From contig CAZWDO010000041.1 in NCBI GenBank assembly GCA_964632485.1, positions 1 to 16,764 on the forward strand: a stretch of DNA of 16,764 nucleotides, given 5' to 3'. Within the stretch, counting starts at the first letter, position 1, and every line of letters starts with the position of its first letter. The DNA is from CAZWDO01 sp964632485 [NCBI: uncultured bacterium] (lineage in GTDB: Bacteria > JAGOEH01). Positions 6,724-14,194 of the stretch are shown here, in pieces. Position numbers and translations under genes: made by a program. The notes below the pieces were generated by a model. That model ran no database searches. It saw only the letters and a list, made by a program, of their open reading frames with translations, and was not told the origin of the DNA.

Positions 6724-9360
6724 TTAGCGTACCAGGGTAACGGTTCCATTGCAGCGAACCAGGTTGTTCTCGATGATTTCCCATACATAGAGTCCCGGGG
6801 GCATGGGCCGTCCGTTATCGTCCATCCCATCCCATTTTTTTTCAAGATCGCTCATGGGCAGGCTTCTTACCCTCGTGCCACGGATATCGTAAATATAAAT
6901 AGTAGTATTGAGGCGCGGGTAGAACCAGGTATAGTCATTTTTAGTATCGTCATTGGGAGTGAATGGATTGGGGACGGCCCGACAATCGTTAAGCACCAGG
7001 CACGAAGTCGTATCCGTTTTGCTGATGACGGTATCAGTATAGATAACAGTAGCGGATACATGGCATACAACTCGTTCGCCATATCGATATAGGGTCTGAT
7101 CCAGCGGGAGGCGATAGGAAAACTGACCGTCAACCTGTCGTCCGCGATCGGCCTGGCGGATAAAAGTATTGGTATCGGGAATCTCGCCGAATCCGAATGA
7201 AGCATAGGGCGGATCAAAAACCATACTGTTGATTTGGTCCGCGCTTTTCACCGGCAGGGAATCGATTACTGTTACCGATTGGATATTGGCGACAGCGCCT
7301 GATAGATTTCTGATTTCCACTGTAAACCGGGCAGTATCGCCGACCGCGTACGCGCTTTGTTCGCAATGCTTTTCAATCGAGAAATCGGGTACATTGCAGA
7401 TTTCAAAACGAATATAGCTTGAATCATTGGTGGGATTGGAATCGGTCACCTCCATACAGTTCCCGTTCTCTTCGTAGAAGAGTTCTGGCATTACCGCCAG
7501 CTCAATTAGTTGCTGCAATTCACTGCCACAGTTTCCATTGAACAGGAATTGCGCTGAATGCTGTTGGTCTGAGTTGCTTCCCTTCCAATAATACCAGATA
7601 TCGTCGTTGAATCCGGGTACTGAGTCGCGCACAAAATGATCAATCAGACTCAGACAGGATGGAAGTAAAATGGAAATCCAAACGCTGCATACCTCTGCCG
7701 TTGAGCTGTTTAGCTGATAATTAAGCTGCAGCGTGTCTCCCACTCCATAGCATTCCCGATCGAAGGAGAGTTCGCTGAATGATAAATCCACTTCTCTCGG
7801 CAGCATGGGACTTAAAATTTTTGCTTGCTGATAATTATTGGAATCAGGATCGACAATCAGGCACCCCAGTGAATCGCGATAGACATTGGCAGGCGCAATT
7901 CTCATAACATCCATAGTATCGTTCCCGATCGAGCCGCCAAATGAATTAAACGTGGTATAAAAAACGATGGAATCCTGAAAATCAGCGCTATCGATCAAAA
8001 AAGTCCAATTCAGGGCAGTTCCGTTCCAAACAGCGCTCAATTGAGCCTGAGGTTCAGGGATTTTTGGGTATTCCTGGTAGGCAAATTGGAGATAACGGGG
8101 TAACGTATCCACAATGCTGAACCGTGGATTGAGAGGCGTCCACGGATAGCGTTTGCCGTAGAGGATCGTATGTTTCAGGGTATCGCCATGGTGATGGCAG
8201 ACGGCTGCGCTGTCCAGTTTCTGAATATTAAAATCGCTGATATAATAATCGAGCGAATCATTCGATATAATAATCACTGCGGAATCACAATCATCCCAAT
8301 TGGGATTGGAAAAGGCGCAATCCGTTCCAATCACCTGAATTTGATCCGGGGCGCAAAACTTGACGATGCTCTGGTTTTGCCGCAATCCTTCCAATGGAAT
8401 GAGAAGCTCCAAACTGTCATATATCGTATGGTTGGAAATCGGACCGATTTGAAATGGAGCCTGATAAAGGATGCTATCGATTCGGGAACCTTGAAGTGTG
8501 ATTTCATCCAGGTTTCCAGGACGGGAATTTCCGATTTTTCTCAATACCATATCTTCCTTGTAATCATTAAGTATGAGCCCATTGGCGGATTTGCCATAAT
8601 AGTAAAGCATGGAGTCATTTACCAGCAGATTCCCGTTGATATATCTATCGTTGACATTTGGGAAATAGGGGTAACAGAAGAGATTGAACATGATGCCGGT
8701 ATATTGCATGGTTGTATCGGAGTTGTTGAAATAGGTGAAATGGTAGAAGACCCGTACCGGGATATAATCGGTGTAATCGCATGGATCCCCGGTTTGTTTG
8801 ACGGAATCGATGACCATTTTGATGCTGTCCCGAGTGATCAAACCATTGAAGGATGGATTTTTGTAATAGGGATTGTCCGGGTTGCTATTGTCATAGATAT
8901 AAAACAACCGTACTGACCGTCCCTCGCAGACATTGTTAATTTGCGTGCCATCCTTGACATGCATTGAAACTCGAATGAGCCCCTCTTCGTTGATATTTGT
9001 AATTTTAAAATTATCAAAGCGAATCTCCAGATCGTTTTTTACCCTTAATGAATCGTATCCTCCGCTGATATTTGAAATCGCTTCAATGGTAACATCAGCG
9101 GGGTCCGGCATCCATATCCGAAGCAGGGCTGATTCGTTAACACTGGGCTTGAATATTTTTAATGTCAGTGTGATCTTGTCTCCGGGGACAGCAGACCAAT
9201 CATCAGCCGGGATTTCGGGATTTAGCGTTATTAACTGTCCGCCATTTACTTGAAGCAGAGCTTCAAACCGTTCAATCGTGCCCACCGGTTCCGCATGAAT
9301 GATCGACCATGCGAAGAATACCATGCCAACCATAAACAACTGTAATAGTTTCAGCGACAT
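6724..9360 (-). CDS. Large secreted protein with DUF11-like repeat and FlgD/gliding-motility-like C-terminal tail
   Basis: An 878-residue protein. Start ATG 9360 follows AAGGAG by 6 bases and opens a signal peptide (MSLKLLQLFMVGMVFFAWSIIHA). The body is beta-rich Ig-like sequence; near residue 655 it has a DUF11-type repeat (YAVGDTARFTVEIRNLSG, with VIDSLP). The last 88 residues or so carry VPNPFTPNDDTKND, IYIYDIRG and WDGMDDNGRPMPPGLYVW. That combines the FTPNGDGxND opening of gliding-motility-associated (CHU_C, type B) C-terminal domains with the WDGxDxxGxxxPxGxY ending of FlgD-like Ig domains, which are sorting signals or surface-display tails in many Bacteroidota-like bacteria. It is the first gene of the three-gene operon and most likely the cargo or adhesin of the set. 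Function is inferred from tail and context only. Confidence 0.8.
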   Translation of the reverse strand: MSLKLLQLFMVGMVFFAWSIIHAEPVGTIERFEALLQVNGGQLITLNPEIPADDWSAVPGDKITLTLKIFKPSVNESALLRIWMPDPADVTIEAISNISGGYDSLRVKNDLEIRFDNFKITNINEEGLIRVSMHVKDGTQINNVCEGRSVRLFYIYDNSNPDNPYYKNPSFNGLITRDSIKMVIDSVKQTGDPCDYTDYIPVRVFYHFTYFNNSDTTMQYTGIMFNLFCYPYFPNVNDRYINGNLLVNDSMLYYYGKSANGLILNDYKEDMVLRKIGNSRPGNLDEITLQGSRIDSILYQAPFQIGPISNHTIYDSLELLIPLEGLRQNQSIVKFCAPDQIQVIGTDCAFSNPNWDDCDSAVIIISNDSLDYYISDFNIQKLDSAAVCHHHGDTLKHTILYGKRYPWTPLNPRFSIVDTLPRYLQFAYQEYPKIPEPQAQLSAVWNGTALNWTFLIDSADFQDSIVFYTTFNSFGGSIGNDTMDVMRIAPANVYRDSLGCLIVDPDSNNYQQAKILSPMLPREVDLSFSELSFDRECYGVGDTLQLNYQLNSSTAEVCSVWISILLPSCLSLIDHFVRDSVPGFNDDIWYYWKGSNSDQQHSAQFLFNGNCGSELQQLIELAVMPELFYEENGNCMEVTDSNPTNDSSYIRFEICNVPDFSIEKHCEQSAYAVGDTARFTVEIRNLSGAVANIQSVTVIDSLPVKSADQINSMVFDPPYASFGFGEIPDTNTFIRQADRGRQVDGQFSYRLPLDQTLYRYGERVVCHVSATVIYTDTVISKTDTTSCLVLNDCRAVPNPFTPNDDTKNDYTWFYPRLNTTIYIYDIRGTRVRSLPMSDLEKKWDGMDDNGRPMPPGLYVWEIIENNLVRCNGTVTLVR

Positions 9361-9418
9361 CCATAACTCCTTCTTTGTATGATTTCGCCAGTTAACAGTA
9401 TAATTCAACACAAAAATA

Positions 9419-9447
9419 ATTATAACTGACAATTATTAATGCATCAA
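9419..9447 (-). promoter_or_regulatory. Sigma70-type promoter of the envelope operon
   Basis: On the minus strand TTGATG (9447-9442) and TATAAT (9424-9419) are separated by exactly 17 bases. The -10 box ends 58 bases before ATG 9360. Bacteroidota proper use a different consensus (TTTG...TAnnTTTG), so a classical box argues mildly for a lineage outside Bacteroidota. Confidence 0.6.
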
Positions 9448-9518
9448 ACCATCAATGAATCTGCTTTTAATTATTTCTTCCATTCTGAAGCGCTCATCTA
9501 AAGCAAATCTTTCACTAT

Positions 9519-10109
9519 TCAGATAAATTTAATTAAATCTTCCCTCCTTACTATTTTTTTCCTAAAATAGAAATTAAAATTGTCCCACGGACCAGATTCG
9601 GTATTGTTAACTTTCAAATCGAACTGTTTTTCGTGTATATTGTATGTTACCAATGTCAATACCGGCTGAACTTCTGTTCTGCGATCATTCAATAAACCCG
9701 ACAGCGGGAAATCCATTTTAGCGCTTGCCACATAAACGGTCTGCTTGTCATCCGAAAACACGGATGTGGAATCAATCCCATCAAGCATAGTGTTGGTTCC
9801 CATAAAACCATCAACGGATTTCAGGTCGTACTCACCCACCAATTGTATAAGCAGGGCTTCTTTTTCGCTCAGTTGACGAGTGGGTTGTCCGCTGCAGAGA
9901 ACGATTATTGAAATCAGAGTGATCAGTGGATAGATTTTCAGAATATGAGATAATGAAAATGACAACTTATGTTCTGTTGATATTAAATTTATAAATATGG
10001 CAAATTTGTATAGCCATTGTATGATTAACAGGCTTTTGATATAATTCAGCCAAGATGTCTCAAAATAAAAATTAGATTCAGAATTACCTGAATACCTCGC
10101 CGACCCCAT
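9519..10109 (-). CDS. Small membrane-anchored protein or lipoprotein, function unknown
   Basis: The C-terminal part, about 120 residues (SEKEALLIQLVGEYDLKS onward), is a soluble domain that follows a hydrophobic stretch ending ITLISIIVLCSG, which has the look of a lipoprotein signal with the lipid-bearing cysteine at residue 72 of this model. The start is uncertain. ATG 10109 follows GGGAGGAAGC and gives 196 residues with a second hydrophobic stretch near the N-terminus. A GTG at 10139 would add 10 residues. A TTG at 9965 would give a neat lipoprotein but has no ribosome site. Its own strong promoter lies upstream at 10200-10228. I do not recognise the domain. It is transcribed in the same direction as the envelope operon but is separate from it (158 bases to the next ATG, which has its own promoter). 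Confidence 0.6.
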   Translation of the reverse strand: MGSARYSGNSESNFYFETSWLNYIKSLLIIQWLYKFAIFINLISTEHKLSFSLSHILKIYPLITLISIIVLCSGQPTRQLSEKEALLIQLVGEYDLKSVDGFMGTNTMLDGIDSTSVFSDDKQTVYVASAKMDFPLSGLLNDRRTEVQPVLTLVTYNIHEKQFDLKVNNTESGPWDNFNFYFRKKIVRREDLIKFI

Positions 10110-10199
10110 GCTTCCTCCCGTAAACCATCCAAATTCCACTACCGTTGGTCATTCACATTCCTTTCCCTTACGTTTTTCTCCACAGACCACATTGAGACC

Positions 10200-10228
10200 A
10201 TTATAATATTAAGAATTCAAATTGTCAA
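10200..10228 (-). promoter_or_regulatory. Perfect-consensus sigma70 promoter
   Basis: On the minus strand TTGACA (10228-10223), a 17-base spacer and TATAAT (10205-10200) match the consensus at all 12 positions. Transcription would start near 10193 and read the small membrane protein gene with a leader of about 80 bases to ATG 10109. Confidence 0.75.
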
Positions 10229-10399
10229 GGAAAAAATCATGAAAGAAGAAAAAATGGGGAAAGAGTGAGGATGGATTGAATCAATAATCAATGTCATTAT
10301 TTGCCCGCAACGATGCCCGGGATATGCCCCCGATTATTGGAATAATATAAGTGTGAACTGCGCACTTGTCATGCCAAATTTCCCTAAGGTGGAGAAGCT
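10229..10399. other. Intergenic stretch holding an IS end and a hairpin
   Basis: No gene is seen between the promoter at 10228 and the recombinase. It holds the second 36-bp IS-type repeat (10321-10356). Just inside the tip's inner end, an imperfect hairpin, AAGTGTG (10349-10355) with CGCACTT (10361-10367) around AACTG, lies 33 bases before the recombinase start and could affect its expression. Confidence 0.4.
10321..10356 (+). repeat. 36-bp terminal inverted repeat, copy 2 (IS end scar)
   Basis: Inverted relative to the copy at 1615-1650: 20 of 20 matching bases at the tip, then 8 diverged bases, then the shared AAGTGTGA. The base next to the tip is G here rather than the T of the other copy. 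No transposase codons follow it, so this is probably the opposite end (right end) of a related element, or an eroded copy. The tip points left, towards the envelope operon. Confidence 0.75.
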
Positions 10400-11269
10400 G
10401 TGGAATTGTTCTTCGATATTCTGGAAAAGCAACCGTACAAGATCACCGAGAAGACCAAGAAAATTCGCCCCAACTATGTCCGCGATCATCGCAACAGCCC
10501 CAAGAATTTGATGAAGCGATTTGCTAAAAAGCATATTAGCCAAATCAAAAAAGACGACATCCTCGACTATGTATACCAACGCCGATTGAATCGTACTCAA
10601 TCCACCGTCAACAAGGAAGTGATTTTTCTCAAGCTGCTTTGGAAACTGCTTATTCGGGAAGGCTATCTGCAGGAGAATCTTATGGATCAGATTAAGCTAC
10701 CAAAACCGGACAATAAGCGAGCTGTCGTCTTCACTAAAGCCGAGTATAATCTCATGTTGGAAAATTGTACCGATGAAAAAGCCCATCTCAGGCCGATTCT
10801 CATCATGGCGGCTCTGACCGGGATGCGCAAGAGCGAGCTGTTGACCCTGCGATACGACCAGCTTGATTTCGTCCGCAATATTGCGCATTTGACCGAGACC
10901 AAAAGCGGCGTGGCGCAGGACGTTCATTTATGCGATGCCGCGGTTGAAGAATTGACGCGAATGAAATTAAAATCTCGTGATAAAAAGGGGTATGTCTTCC
11001 TGTATCGCGGCCAGCCGATTAAAGACATCAAGACCTCGTTTCGAAAACTCTTGAAGGAATGCGGATTGAACGGCAAAGGCTATCGCTTCCATGATTCCCG
11101 CAGTTTTTTCTGTACAGAATTGATTAAGAGTGGAGCTAATGTTGAAGCGGTTCGCAATCTGGCCCGGCATAAAGACGTCAATACCACCATGCGCTATGTG
11201 CGGATGACCGAATCCGATCTGAACAATACAGTCAATGCGATGAATGGTATTTTAAACATCAAACGCTAA
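10400..11269 (+). CDS. Tyrosine recombinase / site-specific integrase
   Basis: A 289-residue protein with the two-domain layout of the phage-integrase family: an N-terminal SAM-like core-binding domain (about 1-100) and a catalytic domain (about 108-280). The catalytic residues are all visible: Arg143 (TGMRKSE), Lys168 (ETKSG), His231 and Arg234 in HDSR, His257 (LARHKD) and the nucleophile Tyr266 (MRYVR), nine residues after the second His. HDSRS replaces the more common HDLRH. GTG 10400 is the only usable start: an in-frame TAA lies at 10385 and GGTGGAG sits just upstream. It faces a half tRNA 283 bases downstream, which suggests it acted at that site. It appears intact. It could be the integrase of an older element to the left rather than of the replication module to the right. 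Confidence 0.92.
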   Translation: MELFFDILEKQPYKITEKTKKIRPNYVRDHRNSPKNLMKRFAKKHISQIKKDDILDYVYQRRLNRTQSTVNKEVIFLKLLWKLLIREGYLQENLMDQIKLPKPDNKRAVVFTKAEYNLMLENCTDEKAHLRPILIMAALTGMRKSELLTLRYDQLDFVRNIAHLTETKSGVAQDVHLCDAAVEELTRMKLKSRDKKGYVFLYRGQPIKDIKTSFRKLLKECGLNGKGYRFHDSRSFFCTELIKSGANVEAVRNLARHKDVNTTMRYVRMTESDLNNTVNAMNGILNIKR

Positions 11270-11287
11270 ATCCTGTTGATAATGAAA

Positions 11288-11316
11288 GTCATAGGAGGTA
11301 AAATGCCTCCTATGAC
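11288..11316 (+). terminator. Hairpin terminator after the recombinase
   Basis: GTCATAGGAGG (11288-11298) and CCTCCTATGAC (11306-11316) form a perfect 11-bp stem with a 7-base loop, 18 bases after the recombinase stop. It is followed by AATATTTTATCTATTT, a loosely T-rich tail. Confidence 0.7.
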
Positions 11317-11552
11317 AATATTTTATCTATTTATTGCTTGGAATCAAGCTTTAATCCCCAAAAAATCCCCATTGGCATTGGTACAGTTGGCATAATTGGT
11401 TATGGAAAATCTGGCTTAACTCGTTTCAATCCAATGAGAAAAGCCTGATTTCGACAGGATTTCACCCAATCGGGCTAAAAGCTGACAAAACGATTATTCC
11501 TTTGCAAGCATCAAGTTAGTAAGTGATTGTCGCAGATTTGGTTATGTGAAAA
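11317..11552. other. Gene-less stretch between recombinase and att site
   Basis: No ORF with a ribosome site and no clear hairpin or promoter is seen in these 236 bases. The position between recombinase and att scar makes recombinase arm-binding sites possible, but no repeated motif stands out. Confidence 0.3.
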
Positions 11553-11598
11553 GCCGAGAATCGGATTTGAACCGACGACCTGCTGATTATGAATCAGC
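11553..11598 (-). tRNA. 3' half of a tRNA with CAU anticodon (att scar)
   Basis: On the minus strand this reads GCTGA TTCATAA TCAGC (5-bp anticodon stem, loop with CAT at the anticodon positions), AGGTC variable loop, GTCGG TTCAAAT CCGAT (T arm) and TCTCGGC (3' acceptor strand). Upstream, where the D arm and GCCGAGA should be, the sequence is unrelated and AT-rich. No CCA is encoded. The gene is therefore cut at the anticodon stem, where tyrosine recombinases often cross over, and is not functional. CAU fits tRNA-Met or the tRNA-Ile whose C is modified to lysidine. Confidence 0.85.
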
Positions 11599-11697
11599 AT
11601 AGTTTATAGTATATTATCTATCGTAACATGTTATTTTACAATTGATTACGATTTATTCTTAATATGTTTGTAACAACAGGTAAAAACTCATTATTTC

Positions 11698-11726
11698 TTG
11701 ACAAAATAGTCTTAACTATATATAAA
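11698..11726 (+). promoter_or_regulatory. Strong plus-strand promoter without a downstream gene
   Basis: TTGACA (11698-11703), a 17-base spacer and TATAAA (11721-11726). Transcription would start near 11733 and run right, against the minus-strand genes. No ORF with a ribosome site follows before the hairpin at 11980-12005. Confidence 0.55.
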
Positions 11727-11771
11727 TCATAATATTATGTAGTTTACATATTTTCCGCTATTTCCGTATAG

Positions 11772-11793
11772 TATGGTCAATATATGGTCAATT
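11772..11793. repeat. Two TATGGTCAAT direct repeats, 12-bp period
   Basis: TATGGTCAAT at 11772-11781 and 11784-11793. A period of about one helical turn plus one base pair is compatible with side-by-side protein binding, for example by an integrase or by the excisionase-type proteins encoded in the element. Confidence 0.4.
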
Positions 11794-11971
11794 AATTGCT
11801 TGTTATGTGGTATTTTTTAATGATGGAATTGTGTTGCTTTTCTACTTCATTGATGCGATTGCTCTCTGAAAATCTAAGTTGCCTATACTATAGTTCTATA
11901 AAGTTATTTATAACTCGGTGTATAATTTGTTGACGGGATGATTTTATAGTGTAGGGGAGGAGTGATTTAAA

Positions 11972-12005
11972 TAAAAAAAGGCTGGTGAGCTATCCCCACC
12001 AGCCT
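11972..12005 (-). terminator. Intrinsic terminator at the left end of the element's operon
   Basis: On the minus strand AGGCTGGTG (12005-11997) pairs with CACCAGCCT (11988-11980) and is followed at once by a run of seven T. It ends transcription of the HTH gene that stops at 12030. Confidence 0.88.
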
Positions 12006-12029
12006 TCAATATATCGGTCTTTTAGTCGT

Positions 12030-12323
12030 CTATTTGATTGCAGCGACCTTTGATTTCTCAATGTATCTTTCAAGATCGCTGCGTTTCACACGGATGGCGC
12101 CATGGAAGTTGAAGCTGTCAATTTTGCGAAGTCGAATGAGTTCATAGCCAACACTCATGGATATATTCAATTCCCGACATAAGTCTCGGACTTTCAGATA
12201 TTCGCATTCATTTTTAGCTTTATCATTACTGCCCACAGATGCAGCAAACGTCTTGGATTTCCGGTTTTGCTTGGCTTGTTTGGCCTGATACTGATCGATC
12301 CGGTTTTGGAGGTACTTTTGCAT
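12030..12323 (-). CDS. Excisionase-type helix-turn-helix DNA-binding protein
   Basis: A 97-residue protein. The first 40 residues are basic and glutamine-rich (NRIDQYQAKQAKQNRKSK). Residues 41-92 form a MerR/excisionase-like winged HTH: YLKVRDLCRELNISMSVGYELI (helix-turn-helix), a turn, then AIRVKRSDLERYIEK (wing and final helix), as in the HTH_17 family. I chose ATG 12323, preceded by AAGGAGAG, over an in-frame start at 12392 with no ribosome site. It is the last gene before the terminator and the att scar, the usual place of an excisionase or integration regulator. A repressor role is equally possible. Confidence 0.75.
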   Translation of the reverse strand: MQKYLQNRIDQYQAKQAKQNRKSKTFAASVGSNDKAKNECEYLKVRDLCRELNISMSVGYELIRLRKIDSFNFHGAIRVKRSDLERYIEKSKVAAIK

Positions 12324-12531
12324 AATGCTCTCCTTGTATATGGAATTGGGAGTAAACGCGCAAAAAAACGGATGGTGAATGGTTTTCGCCATTCCGGGTT
12401 CAGGGTCTATATTTGTTTATCATGGGTTTATATGTTGATAATGATGGTGTTGACCCTTCCCAAAGTGTAGCTCAATCATGCCGTGATCATTACGGCGCTC
12501 GAATCATCAAGGAACCCCCCTTCGTTTTGAT
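12324..12531. other. Intergenic region upstream of the HTH gene
   Basis: No ORF seen. It contains two short hairpins, GAATGG-TTTTCG-CCATTC at 12375-12392 and GCCGT-GATCATT-ACGGC near 12480-12496, either of which could be an operator or a weak processing site. No clear promoter found. Confidence 0.3.
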
Positions 12532-13080
12532 CTATATTTTAAAGGTATTGATTATTGGAGTTAAACGAAACGTTGAATCGTTTTTACGGCTCGGGGGTAG
12601 CACCTGGATGCCGGGAACGATGTCCAGCACCAAGCCTTGGCCGCGCTTAATCGTGCACTCCAGCCGATAGCGATACGGGATGCGGAGTTGAATGACGAAC
12701 AGCTTGCTGAACGGCTTTTGAATATGGGTGACAATCTGATAAACGTTATGAGATTTGGAGACCAGCATTTCCAGCGACATGCCCCCGAATCTGAGCAAGT
12801 TCGCTGCCACGTTGAAATACGGTTGCAGGTCGTTGACATCGATGCGCGGCTGATTGGGATAGTCGCCTTCAATGACGGTTTCAGGGCAACTGATTTTCAG
12901 CATGTTGCGATTGATCCAGGTATAATTGATCTGGACGGGAAGCTGGATGCTTATATCGGCCAGCGTGTTTTCGTATTCGATATGGTTGTCCGGCGTGATG
13001 CCGAGACACTCGACCTTCGCGCCATTTAGCAGGGTGCATGGGTCTGTATATGGCAAAACGCCAATATGATAATTCAACAT
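12532..13080 (-). CDS. Element protein of unknown function
   Basis: A 182-residue protein starting MLNYHIGVLPYTD. ATG 13080 follows AAAGGA by 8 bases, the same type of ribosome site as the next genes upstream. An alternative TTG at 13167 would give 211 residues and overlaps the stop of a tiny ORF. The sequence is mixed alpha/beta with two scattered cysteines (LKISCPETV, YRLECTIKR) and no membrane helix. No motif identifies it. It lies in the replication gene block, 233 bases after the possible initiator gene, so a replication or element-control role is plausible but unproven. Confidence 0.65.
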   Translation of the reverse strand: MLNYHIGVLPYTDPCTLLNGAKVECLGITPDNHIEYENTLADISIQLPVQINYTWINRNMLKISCPETVIEGDYPNQPRIDVNDLQPYFNVAANLLRFGGMSLEMLVSKSHNVYQIVTHIQKPFSKLFVIQLRIPYRYRLECTIKRGQGLVLDIVPGIQVLPPSRKNDSTFRLTPIINTFKI

Positions 13081-13163
13081 TGAATTTATCCTTTGTTTAC
13101 GATTTTTAAAATTGAACATAATATTAAACGGCCCCAATGCATAGACTTCCAACGGTTTTGCTT

Positions 13164-13229
13164 TCAACGGCCGAAGGAACTATGAGAGATTATTGAAGGT
13201 GTGGAATGGAACGGGGGAGCCCGGATCAT
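13164..13229 (-). CDS. Possible 21-residue leader ORF
   Basis: ATG 13229 follows a strong AGGAGG by 5 bases and encodes MIRAPPFHSTPSIISHSSFGR. Its TGA overlaps a TTG (TTGA) that is in frame with the following gene. The arrangement could couple translation, but the length is so short that chance cannot be excluded. Confidence 0.25.
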   Translation of the reverse strand: MIRAPPFHSTPSIISHSSFGR

Positions 13230-13313
13230 ACGTGCCTCCTGACTGAGGGTGAGATGTGATGGGAAATTATTGATAAATGCGAAACGGAATATTTCAACCC
13301 ACAGTCAATCGCT

Positions 13314-14192
13314 TCAATCGCCGAGAAAACCCAGTCGGTATTGGATGTTCTTGCCGGAACCTCGATACTTCAACGGTTGAAGCAACCCCATATAATAGGC
13401 GATGGCTGCCATGTCGTCTATCATACCGCATAACCGCTTGTAGTTCCCACTGAGATAATACTCGCTGAGATACAGATTGCGGGACAGCGCTTCCAGGCCG
13501 ATGCTCAGATCGCTGTGATTCTTATTCCGCTTGCGCAAGGCTTTCATGTAATAGAGCCAATCGCAGAAAGCCACAATTGACTGCGTCAGCCGTGTTTTAC
13601 CGATCTTCTTGATTGCTGCCTTCAACCGGGCATAATAATCGGACGGTTTCAGCAGGAAATAGGATTCAATCTGATCCACAACGATAGGAGCGACCGCCAG
13701 GGTTAGAAACCGTCGCCCATGCAACTGATCCGCCGATTCCAGATAATCGCCTACGTCGTCCATTAAGGCGAACAAGTTGCTTATGGTATTGACGCGATAC
13801 GTTTTCCCATTTTTACTTTTCTTCGCGTATTGAAAATGGAATTTCTTGTGGCTTAGATTCCAAAGTGTGTCGATTAGACGACGCTGGTCATAGTTGCTGC
13901 GTAATGACGAGCCGTCGGGCATCCCATACAATGCGCTGCGCTTGAAGCGGAATACGGGTAGCGACCCCTTGTAATAAAACGCGTTGCTATCGCATGGAAT
14001 TTCAATACTGCTGTTGGCGCTGTACTGGCAGGAATTCATCAGATACTGAAGCTGAAAAAGCAACCTGGCCTCCTCGAAAGTCAGCGTCAACCGGGGGCCG
14101 TATTGTTTGGTTTGGAATTTCTGCGATTCCAGGTGGCATGGAATGCGAACCATTCCGTGAGAAATCGCTTCATCCGTTTGATCATGGTTCAT
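13314..14192 (-). CDS. Possible replication initiator-like protein
   Basis: A 292-residue, basic, mostly helical protein. ATG 14192 follows AAAGGATAG and lies 2 bases after the helicase stop, so the two are coupled. The order helix-rich block (LTFEEARLLFQLQYLMNS), a basic patch (LSHKKFHFQYAKKSKNGKTYRV) and a second helical half is loosely like the paired winged-helix initiators of plasmids and phages, but I see no decisive motif. The support is mainly position: it is co-transcribed with primase and helicase. Alternatives are a helicase loader or a DNA-binding regulator. Confidence 0.55.
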   Translation of the reverse strand: MNHDQTDEAISHGMVRIPCHLESQKFQTKQYGPRLTLTFEEARLLFQLQYLMNSCQYSANSSIEIPCDSNAFYYKGSLPVFRFKRSALYGMPDGSSLRSNYDQRRLIDTLWNLSHKKFHFQYAKKSKNGKTYRVNTISNLFALMDDVGDYLESADQLHGRRFLTLAVAPIVVDQIESYFLLKPSDYYARLKAAIKKIGKTRLTQSIVAFCDWLYYMKALRKRNKNHSDLSIGLEALSRNLYLSEYYLSGNYKRLCGMIDDMAAIAYYMGLLQPLKYRGSGKNIQYRLGFLGD

Positions 14193-14194
14193 AT

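Larger units (their letters stand above)
11599..12029. other. AT-rich gene-less border region of the element
   Basis: No convincing coding sequence. It contains an inverted pair ATCGTAA/TTACGAT near 11620-11650, a perfect palindrome TAACATGTTA, a near-consensus plus-strand promoter (11698-11726), two TATGGTCAAT direct repeats and a minus-strand terminator. Such a mix next to an att scar fits recombinase/excisionase binding sites, but a small RNA is also possible. Confidence 0.4.

Noticed and set aside
8170-8916. 248-residue plus-strand ORF
   Set aside because: It is antisense to the large secreted protein, whose signal peptide, tail and operon position are clear; the antisense frame has no recognisable motif.
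8933-9253. 106-residue plus-strand ORF
   Set aside because: Antisense to the N-terminal part of the secreted protein, no ribosome site or motif.
10371-10400. ATG 10371 (MPNFPKVEKL...) as a longer recombinase start
   Set aside because: It is out of frame with the recombinase and has no ribosome site. Joining it would need a frameshift near 10410 for which there is no evidence.
11553-11598. A complete tRNA gene
   Set aside because: No D arm or 5' acceptor strand (GCCGAGA) is present to the right of the anticodon stem.
13314-14192. Relaxase or capsid assignment for the 292-residue protein
   Set aside because: No HUH or tyrosine relaxase motif, and its tight coupling to the helicase gene favours a replication role.
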